This document shows, piece after piece, positions 1 to 4,936 of a stretch of 6,927 bases of DNA (positions are counted from its first letter, which is position 1; each line of letters begins with the position of its first letter). This DNA comes from Bryobacterales bacterium (GTDB taxonomy: Bacteria > Cyanobacteriota > Vampirovibrionia > Obscuribacterales > Obscuribacteraceae). Under the pieces are notes generated by a model, which had not been told where the DNA came from, searched no databases, and saw only the letters and a list, made by a program, of their open reading frames with translations. The position numbers and the translations under genes were made by a program. The stretch covers positions 1 to 6,927 of the forward strand of contig CAJCHQ010000164.1 in NCBI GenBank assembly GCA_903970295.1. The letters are read 5' to 3'.

Positions 1-884
1 CGCCCAAAATCGTCTCTACTGGCACCGAGGGCGGTGCACAATTGTTCAAAGTCGATTACTTCGGACGCACAGCTTATTTGGCTCAAAGTCCGCAATTCTA
101 TAAACAGATGATGGTCGGCGTCTTCGAACGTGTCTTCGAAATAGGACCTGTCTACCGAGCCGAAGAACACGACACCACCCGCCATTTGAATGAATATATC
201 AGCATGGACTTCGAAATGGGATTCATTGAAGACGAACAAGATCTGATCGAAATGCAGATCGGATTGATCAAATTTATGTTCGCAGCTGTGCGCGAACAAT
301 GTCAGCGCGAGCTGAGTTTGTTTGGTGCAGCAGTCCCTGAAATCAAAACAATTCCCCAGATTACACTTGCAGATTCGCTGATCTTGTTGCAAGAACAACT
401 CGGCTGGACTGGCGGTACTAGTGGCTCAAATCTGGCTGGGCAGGAGGAGGAAATCACGGATCTTGACCCCGAAGCAGAGCGCCTTCTATGCCAGCACTTC
501 AAAGAAACCTCAGACTCAGACCTGGTTTACATCACGCGCTATCCGCACAGCGTCAGACCGTTCTATGCCATGCCGATCGACGTCACTGGAAAAGACGGCA
601 AAGCGCGCAAACTAAGTCGCAGCTTCGACTTGCTTTTTCGTGGATTGGAAGTGACAACTGGCGGTCAACGGCTGCATGTAGCGGCCGAGCTGAAGCAGTC
701 GATGGTTAGCCGAGGATTGAATGCCGCTGATTTCGGCGATTACCTCCAGTGCTTTCGCTTTGGCATGCCACCACACGGAGGCTTGGCTATCGGGCTGGAA
801 CGTCTGGCCAAACAATTGCTCAACCTGCCGACGGTCAAGCTGGCAGCGCTCTTTCCCCGTGATCGCAATCGCCTCACCCCCTAG
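1..884 (+). CDS. aspS: Aspartyl-tRNA synthetase, archaeal/eukaryal type (5'-truncated by window edge)
   Basis: Class II aminoacyl-tRNA synthetase that activates aspartate with ATP and charges tRNA(Asp) in the cytoplasm. The reading frame is open from base 3 (PKIVSTGTEGGAQLF), so the true start and the N-terminal anticodon-binding OB domain lie left of the window; 293 residues are visible. Family hallmarks: the GTEGGAQLF stretch, motif 2 (VYRAEEHDTTRHLNEY, arginine codon at 156-158), RPFYAMP, FDLLFRGLEVTTGGQRLH, and motif 3 (GGLAIGLERLAKQ, arginine codon at 801-803) followed by the usual FPRDRNRLTP end. The motif 2 and motif 3 arginines are 215 residues apart, about 100 fewer than in E. coli-type AspRS, so the bacterial GAD insertion is missing. 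GGQRLH favours AspRS over AsnRS. Whether it also charges tRNA(Asn) cannot be read here because the discriminating residues sit in the missing N-terminal domain. It ends with TAG at 882-884. Family assignment is very secure; the subtype is inferred from motif spacing. Confidence 0.95.
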   Translation, partial: PKIVSTGTEGGAQLFKVDYFGRTAYLAQSPQFYKQMMVGVFERVFEIGPVYRAEEHDTTRHLNEYISMDFEMGFIEDEQDLIEMQIGLIKFMFAAVREQCQRELSLFGAAVPEIKTIPQITLADSLILLQEQLGWTGGTSGSNLAGQEEEITDLDPEAERLLCQHFKETSDSDLVYITRYPHSVRPFYAMPIDVTGKDGKARKLSRSFDLLFRGLEVTTGGQRLHVAAELKQSMVSRGLNAADFGDYLQCFRFGMPPHGGLAIGLERLAKQLLNLPTVKLAALFPRDRNRLTP

Positions 885-892
885 AGAGAAGT

Positions 893-933
893 GTTTCAGG
901 GAATGGCGAGAAAAGTCTTGCATTCCCTGGAAC
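893..933 (+). repeat. Stem-loop just after aspS (possible transcript 3' end)
   Basis: An inverted repeat starts 9 nt after the aspS stop. GTTTCAGGGAATG (893-905) pairs with CATTCCCTGGAAC (921-933): 13 bp including one G-U wobble. The 15-nt loop can add an AGA/TCT mini-stem. It is well placed to end or stabilise the aspS transcript. No U-run follows (the next bases are CCCGTGTTATAC), so it is not a standard intrinsic terminator. It could be an RNA-stabilising hairpin, a Rho-linked end or a protein site. The pairing is plainly visible; its function is unknown. Confidence 0.5.
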
Positions 934-946
934 CCCGTGTTATACA
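918..946 (+). promoter_or_regulatory. Candidate promoter for the small membrane protein gene
   Basis: TTGCAT (918-923), a 17-nt spacer, then TATACA (941-946) preceded by TGT, which resembles an extended -10. The -35 element matches the consensus moderately and lies on the right arm of the aspS-distal hairpin. Transcription would start near 953, leaving a leader of about 125 nt before the ATG at 1078. It is called by eye only, and a start site elsewhere in the gap is equally possible. Confidence 0.3.
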
Positions 947-953
947 TATGTAT
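942..953. promoter_or_regulatory. 12-bp perfect palindrome, possible operator
   Basis: ATACATATGTAT is a perfect 12-bp palindrome centred between 947 and 948. It overlaps the -10 element and presumed start site of the candidate promoter at 918-946, the place where a repressor dimer often binds. No second copy was noticed elsewhere in the window. AT-rich palindromes of this size can arise by chance, so the operator role is an inference. Confidence 0.3.
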
Positions 954-1065
954 GGTAAACATCTCAGTTCAAGCTACTTAAGGACAGGCGCGCAGCTTTA
1001 GCCTTTAGTAACTCACATCCGCCTAATATTTTGCCGCCGCCCGTGGTGCTAACCATGGATCTAAA

Positions 1066-1072
1066 AAGGGGA
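1066..1072 (+). promoter_or_regulatory. Strong ribosome-binding site
   Basis: AAGGGGA lies five bases before the ATG at 1078 and complements the 16S rRNA tail well. It fixes the start of the small membrane protein. Confidence 0.65.
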
Positions 1073-1077
1073 CAGAA

Positions 1078-1512
1078 ATGAAGAAGCACGTCGACACAAC
1101 AGCAATTGCCCAGATTGGCACTCTGCCAGGATTAGTTGCCGCGGCTGCGCTGGGAGCGATCATGCTCGCACTGAATTTTCCCCCAGGCTCTGCCCTTGGC
1201 ATGTCAGCTTCACTTTTTCTTTTTCCCGCCGTCAGCTCGATGCTAGAAAGCTGCCGCCTCTCCTACTTGAAGCTGCACGATCGCTCAGACTTTCGACAGA
1301 TTTGGCAAAGGTCGCTTACTTACTTCTCTATCGGCTTTCTGCTCTTCGGAGCGCTGCAAGTGCGGTTAGCCGTGCTCCCGTCGCTCACACAGCCTTTCGG
1401 TACGTTGTTGCTGCCTTCTGCTGTGCTTTTCTCAGTCGTGCAAGCCCTGTTTATGGGTTTGTTGGGAGCCAAAAAAATTCTCGCTAGTGCCACCAGAGCT
1501 TCATCAGCCTGA
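1078..1512 (+). CDS. Small polytopic membrane protein of unknown function
   Basis: A 144-residue, strongly hydrophobic protein that I do not recognise. Four likely membrane segments are visible: about residues 14-33 (after a short MKKH head), 38-57, 82-100 and 108-130. The one substantial polar loop, about residues 58-80 (ESCRLSYLKLHDRSDFRQIWQRS), is basic and would face the cytoplasm by the positive-inside rule, putting both termini inside as well. No catalytic motif or cysteine/histidine metal site is visible. The ATG at 1078 is supported by an AAGGGGA ribosome-binding site (1066-1072) five bases upstream, the clearest in the window. An eight-codon reading frame in another register (1055-1081) ends across this start codon. 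The gene stands alone between aspS and a secreted-protein gene; neither neighbour suggests a role. It is very likely a real gene, with function unknown. Confidence 0.75.
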   Translation: MKKHVDTTAIAQIGTLPGLVAAAALGAIMLALNFPPGSALGMSASLFLFPAVSSMLESCRLSYLKLHDRSDFRQIWQRSLTYFSIGFLLFGALQVRLAVLPSLTQPFGTLLLPSAVLFSVVQALFMGLLGAKKILASATRASSA

Positions 1513-1616
1513 TCGCAGACGGCCAATTTGTCAGCGAACAGCATCTTTAGCACAGCGAAAACTACGTTTGAAGAACCTCAAGAGTGCTCACTGAACTTAC
1601 AGTTGGTTCTCCACGC

Positions 1617-1646
1617 TTGGTCAGTAATCGGGCTGTCGAGTAGAAT
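1617..1646 (+). promoter_or_regulatory. Candidate promoter for the secreted 215-residue protein
   Basis: TAGAAT (1641-1646) matches the -10 consensus at five of six positions. TTGGTC (1617-1622), 18 nt upstream, keeps only the TTG of a -35 element. The start site would be near 1653, with a leader of about 27 nt before the GTG at 1680. The 167-bp gap after the preceding gene makes a separate promoter plausible. By-eye call with a weak -35. Confidence 0.3.
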
Positions 1647-1679
1647 TATCACTCAACTGGCTACGCCTGGGCTGAACAA

Positions 1680-2327
1680 GTGAAGTCCTCTAGATTCCGA
1701 ACATCGTTATTCATGCTCCTGTCCGCAGGGCAGCTGTCTTTCCAGAATAGCGCTTATGCAAATGAGCCTTTGCCGCGCTATGGTTCGCCCTATGCGCCGC
1801 GCGTGGGTTCTAAAACCGGCTCGGCTGCCGGAGCTGGAGCACATAGCGCAGGAACAGCAGAAGTGCGAGTGATGTCCGGTACTCCGGTGCGCTTAGCCGA
1901 AGCCGGCGAAGTCTTATCCTTGAATGATCCCGTCGGCAAAACTGTCGATTTTAGAGTCGTGCATGATGTCATCATCAATGGCTGGGTCGTGATCGCTAGC
2001 GGCGCCCGAGCGCAAGGTCATATCACTAACATCAAGCCCAAGAAGATCAATCCTATTAATGCATTTCGCGGACAGCAGATGCCTTATATGACGATCGGTC
2101 TCGATTGGGTAACCTGCGCCGACGGGCGCAAGCTTCATGTGATCGGAGAGCTTGGCACAAGAAAAACCAAGGTAAACATAGTCGATGTGATTACCGACAA
2201 TGTCCCAGATGAATCAGAAAGTGTGATTGCACCAGGAACAACGGTTGACGTATCGATCTTGGGCGAAGGCAGAGTGATCGCTCATGAACGAAAAGCGGGT
2301 GCTGGCAGAAATGAATTTGCCAACTAG
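1680..2327 (+). CDS. Secreted protein of unknown function with a beta-rich domain
   Basis: A 215-residue protein, exported by a signal peptide: a basic head (MKSSRFR), a hydrophobic stretch, and a likely signal peptidase I cut after residue 27 (SAYA/NEP). Residues 28-60 are rich in Gly, Ala, Ser and Pro and are probably an unstructured linker. From about 62 there is a compact, strand-rich domain (GTPVRLAEAGEVLSLNDPVGKTVDF, then VVHDVIINGWVVIASGARAQGHI) resembling small beta-barrel modules seen in many bacterial hypothetical envelope proteins. A similar strand pattern (PGTTVDVSILGEGRV) returns near 185-199. No catalytic residues stand out. The GTG at 1680 is the only start upstream of the signal peptide, since an in-frame TAG lies at 1641-1643; the next ATG (residue 12) would lose the basic head. 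No good Shine-Dalgarno site is visible. The resemblance is from memory and not tested. Confidence 0.75.
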   Translation: MKSSRFRTSLFMLLSAGQLSFQNSAYANEPLPRYGSPYAPRVGSKTGSAAGAGAHSAGTAEVRVMSGTPVRLAEAGEVLSLNDPVGKTVDFRVVHDVIINGWVVIASGARAQGHITNIKPKKINPINAFRGQQMPYMTIGLDWVTCADGRKLHVIGELGTRKTKVNIVDVITDNVPDESESVIAPGTTVDVSILGEGRVIAHERKAGAGRNEFAN

Positions 2328-2332
2328 ACTCT

Positions 2333-2806
2333 CTACCCTTCTTTCTTATCCGGCCTCGTCAGTGATTCCGGTTTATCGAGCAAACACAGCTCCACGCCAG
2401 CCTCTCGATATTGATGCGTGGCCAACTCAAAATCATGTATCCATCTCTCGTTCTCGCTGTGTGGTGCCACCACCCGCTTGATGCCGGTTTGAATGACCAT
2501 AGCCGCGCAGGCAGCGCAGGTCATAAAAGGCCAGATATAGATGCTGCAATTCTCCAGAGATTGACGGGCAAAGATGATCGCGTTCCTCTCGGCATGCACG
2601 AACATTTTGTATTTGATTTCTCGATTGTTCAAACGTTCGGGCAAATCTTCGACACCTTGCGCCAGGCCGTTATAGCCCATCGAAATCACGCGTCTTTTGT
2701 TGTCGGTAATGACTGCGCCCGCCTGAGTGCTGGGGTCTTTCGACCAGGAGGCGATGAGCTTAGCCATCTCGAGAAAACGTCTGTCCCATTTGTCCGATTG
2801 TTCCAT
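2333..2806 (-). CDS. dCMP deaminase-family zinc-dependent deaminase
   Basis: A 157-residue member of the cytidine/deoxycytidylate deaminase fold, a cytoplasmic zinc hydrolase. Its likely reaction is dCMP + water to dUMP + ammonia, feeding dTMP synthesis. The zinc and catalytic residues are all present: H71 and E73 in HAERNAI, then C97 and C100 in TCAAC. Other family signatures are the N-terminal KWDRRFLEMAKLIASWSKDPSTQAGAVI, GYNG (44-47), PERLNNREIKYK and IQTGIKRVV. Length is typical, and the ATG sits just before the conserved WDRRF block. It starts 7 nt after the TolC-like stop; a modest AAAGAG site (2817-2822) lies across the end of that gene, so translation is probably coupled. Its stop is 5 nt from that of the converging secreted-protein gene. 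Substrate (dCMP, CMP or another nucleotide) cannot be settled by motif alone, and I saw no clear dCTP/dTTP allosteric signature. Family call is firm; substrate is inferred. Confidence 0.9.
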   Translation of the reverse strand: MEQSDKWDRRFLEMAKLIASWSKDPSTQAGAVITDNKRRVISMGYNGLAQGVEDLPERLNNREIKYKMFVHAERNAIIFARQSLENCSIYIWPFMTCAACAAMVIQTGIKRVVAPHSENERWIHDFELATHQYREAGVELCLLDKPESLTRPDKKEG

Positions 2807-2813
2807 GTGTTTT

Positions 2814-4787
2814 TCACTCTTTCAGTGGTGTATTACTAGTCAACGTGAAAACATTATTGCGACCGATTGCGTGCAATAAAGTAGCCTGAGCAACGTTGTA
2901 ATCAATGATGGCATGAGCCTTATTGGTCAAAGCAGCGATGTAATTACGTTGCGCAATCAAAACATCCACGTAAGTGCCAACACCTTCCTTGAAACGAATC
3001 TCGGCTATACGCAATGCTTCCTGCGAATAACGCACAGCATCAGTGGTCTCGACGATCAAGTTTTCGGCAGTAATACTGGAAAGATACGTGTCGCGAACTT
3101 CGCCATAAATCTGGTTCAACTCTTTAGCGAATTCGAGGTTAACCTGTCTGGCCTGCGATTTGGCCACTTGAATGCCTGCCACTTGCTGCAGTCCCAATCC
3201 TCCCAGGTTCCAGTTTACATCAACTCCGACGATACCCAGAGTGCGCCCGGTCCAGCGCTTGGGACCGGCTGAAGCTGACGTAAGGGGCAGATCTGATGCC
3301 GAATAGACGCTGCCGATGCCGTCTCCGGCTCCCAGTGGTGTGTTGTTTTGACTGGATGAAGAAGTTGAGTTGTTATACACCCTGCTGCCTGTACCGACGC
3401 CCGAGGCCATAGCGGCAACGGTAGGAAAGAGACTGGCCTTAGCTACTTTGACAGCTTCTCGGGCGGCCAAACGCAACTGTTCATAGCGCTTCAGCTCAGG
3501 CCGGTTGTCGATGGCAATGCGCAGCAAGTCACCGGGGGTCAAGCGCTCGTCGATCAGACGAATTTTTCGCACCATTCTGTTTTGCAGTGTGAGGTCGACA
3601 CCTTGATCGAGATTGAGATCTGTCGACAAACTGATTGCCGCTTGTCGGCGCGCAATTTGTTGCTTGATCAATTCCTGCCTGTCATTAGAGAGCTGGTATT
3701 TGGCTTGCAAAACGTCGACTTGAGGAATGGTGCCAAAATCGTATTGATCTTGATTGACTACGACTACACCACGCGCAACCTCGACGGCTTTGATCCTGAT
3801 TTGCAACAAAACATCGTTGAGAACCAGATTGTAATAAGCTTTTGTCGTATCAAGCAGGGCATCGTTGACGGTTGTATGCAATGCAAATTTGGCCGCTCGA
3901 TACTGATCCCGTGCTCCCAGCATCGTATGGACTATGGCACCACCTTTGAACAGATACCACTGAAATTCAGACGTCGAGCTCAAATAGGGATTGCTGATAG
4001 GAACTGCTTCGCCGACCGGGGTGACGTATGTTCCTTTGATGCCTTCATATGAGAATTCTTCACTGAAATTAGGCAAAAATCCTGCGTAAGTTCCGCGCAG
4101 CTGCCATAGTTTCGTATACGCATCCTGACTGCTTATCTTGATTGGCAGCGTGCGCAATAAAGTCGTTTCTAGCACATCGTGCAAGTTTACGGGCACAGCG
4201 GTTGCTGCGTCCAGATCATAGGGCGACATCTTCTGGTCGAGCTTGATCATCGCGCTCAGCATCGGCGTCTTAACATTGATTACGTCCGGTGTAACGAAAA
4301 TAGCACCAGTATTGGCACTACTTTCATCTGAGATGCCACGTAACTCATCGAGTGCAAAAGAGTTTTCTGAACTCAATCCCGGCATCGACAGCTGATCGGC
4401 CTTTGGCACGGGTGTAGCCGGAGTCACTCCTCGCAAGACTGGGCGCGGGGGTAAACCTGTCGGATTAGCAGTATCGGTAATCGGCCGCATTTCTCTGGGA
4501 TGAGCCGATTGTGCATTCTTTATATCGACCGAATTTTGAGCATCAAGCGCATTTTGCATCGATGAAACATTGGAGCTCTTGATAGCGTTCTGGAGGTTGT
4601 TTATATTTTGCTTATCGACATGCGAGTTTCCGCGTAAGCGCTCCTCTTGCGCCTGCTCTTCCTGCTGCTTTTCAGTCGGGGAAGGTAGCTGCGCAGAGAC
4701 GGCTGTCCACGGTGCAATCGCCAACGCTAACGAGATCGCAAGCGCGCTTACATTCCGCATTTCAATACAACCCGAATTCGAAGCCAA
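2814..4787 (-). CDS. TolC-family outer-membrane efflux protein with long N-terminal extension
   Basis: Outer-membrane factor expected to trimerise into a channel-tunnel that carries pump substrates out of the cell. It has 657 residues, against about 430-500 in usual TolC proteins. Order: signal peptide (hydrophobic 14-32, cut after AVSA); a Gln/Asn/Glu-rich, coiled-coil-prone stretch (33-100) with a loose repeat (NLQNAIKSSN, SMQNALDAQN); a Pro-rich linker (101-130); a region of unknown fold (131-195); then the two-repeat TolC core from about 198. Core landmarks are QYDFGTIPQVDVLQAKYQLSN (repeat 1, 348-368, written here in part) and RFKEGVGTYVDVLIAQRNY (repeat 2, 598-616). A Ser/Asn/Gly-rich insert (about 461-512) falls where a strand loop is expected. 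The start is uncertain: TTG at 4787 has a fair AGGAAG site nine bases upstream, whereas ATG at 4760 gives a cleaner signal peptide (MRNVSALAIS) with a poor site. It diverges from the RND gene, its probable partner, and precedes the deaminase gene in one transcript. Confidence 0.92.
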   Translation of the reverse strand: MASNSGCIEMRNVSALAISLALAIAPWTAVSAQLPSPTEKQQEEQAQEERLRGNSHVDKQNINNLQNAIKSSNVSSMQNALDAQNSVDIKNAQSAHPREMRPITDTANPTGLPPRPVLRGVTPATPVPKADQLSMPGLSSENSFALDELRGISDESSANTGAIFVTPDVINVKTPMLSAMIKLDQKMSPYDLDAATAVPVNLHDVLETTLLRTLPIKISSQDAYTKLWQLRGTYAGFLPNFSEEFSYEGIKGTYVTPVGEAVPISNPYLSSTSEFQWYLFKGGAIVHTMLGARDQYRAAKFALHTTVNDALLDTTKAYYNLVLNDVLLQIRIKAVEVARGVVVVNQDQYDFGTIPQVDVLQAKYQLSNDRQELIKQQIARRQAAISLSTDLNLDQGVDLTLQNRMVRKIRLIDERLTPGDLLRIAIDNRPELKRYEQLRLAAREAVKVAKASLFPTVAAMASGVGTGSRVYNNSTSSSSQNNTPLGAGDGIGSVYSASDLPLTSASAGPKRWTGRTLGIVGVDVNWNLGGLGLQQVAGIQVAKSQARQVNLEFAKELNQIYGEVRDTYLSSITAENLIVETTDAVRYSQEALRIAEIRFKEGVGTYVDVLIAQRNYIAALTNKAHAIIDYNVAQATLLHAIGRNNVFTLTSNTPLKE

Positions 4788-4797
4788 CGAGAGCCGC

Positions 4798-4803
4798 TTC
4801 CTG
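4798..4803 (-). promoter_or_regulatory. Ribosome-binding site favouring the TTG start of the TolC-like gene
   Basis: The minus strand reads AGGAAG here, nine bases before the TTG at 4787. No comparable site precedes the in-frame ATG at 4760, where the upstream bases are GGGTTGTATTGAA. This is the main argument for the longer form. Confidence 0.4.
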
Positions 4804-4832
4804 CAGAAAACAAAAAGAAGAAACTGTGAATC

Positions 4833-4860
4833 AGTATAAGGGGCAAAAGAAGCTGGCTAA
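4833..4860 (-). promoter_or_regulatory. Candidate promoter for the TolC-like gene
   Basis: On the minus strand, TATACT (4838-4833) matches a -10 element at five of six positions. TTAGCC (4860-4855), 16 nt upstream, is a weak -35. Transcription would begin near 4826, about 40 nt before the TTG start, and would run on into the deaminase gene. This is a by-eye call within the 149-bp divergent region. Confidence 0.3.
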
Positions 4861-4890
4861 TTAGTATCCTCTTAAGACGGATTCGGTTTT

Positions 4891-4910
4891 CATCTGCGAA
4901 GATCGAGATG
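4891..4910. repeat. Small inverted repeat in the divergent efflux-gene region
   Basis: CATCT (4891-4895) pairs with AGATG (4906-4910). Inside it CGA pairs with TCG around an AGA loop, leaving one bulged G, so eight base pairs form a compact hairpin or near-palindrome. It ends 26 nt before the RND start codon. It could be an operator for a local regulator or a leader hairpin, or chance. No regulator gene is in the window. Confidence 0.25.
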
Positions 4911-4936
4911 CGTAATTTCGTCGAATCAATTTTTAC

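Noticed and set aside
893..940. An intrinsic terminator after aspS.
   Set aside because: The stem is convincing but no U-tract follows, so it is listed only as a stem-loop.
612..962. A 116-codon open frame on the minus strand across the end of aspS.
   Set aside because: It lies almost wholly antisense to a strongly conserved catalytic region including motif 3 and shows no protein-family pattern; it is a shadow of aspS.
1572..1610. A nested inverted repeat AGAACC...GGTTCT enclosing ACTG...CAGT between the membrane-protein and secreted-protein genes.
   Set aside because: The arms are only 4-6 bp with a 27-nt gap and no U-tract; this is within chance expectation.
2411..2839. A 142-codon + strand open frame over the deaminase gene.
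   Set aside because: The minus-strand deaminase has all its zinc-site residues here. The + frame has no recognisable motif and no good ribosome-binding site.
3582..4052. A 156-codon + strand open frame inside the TolC-like gene.
   Set aside because: It is antisense to the conserved TolC core; its product is Cys/Arg-rich without pattern, as expected from an antisense frame.
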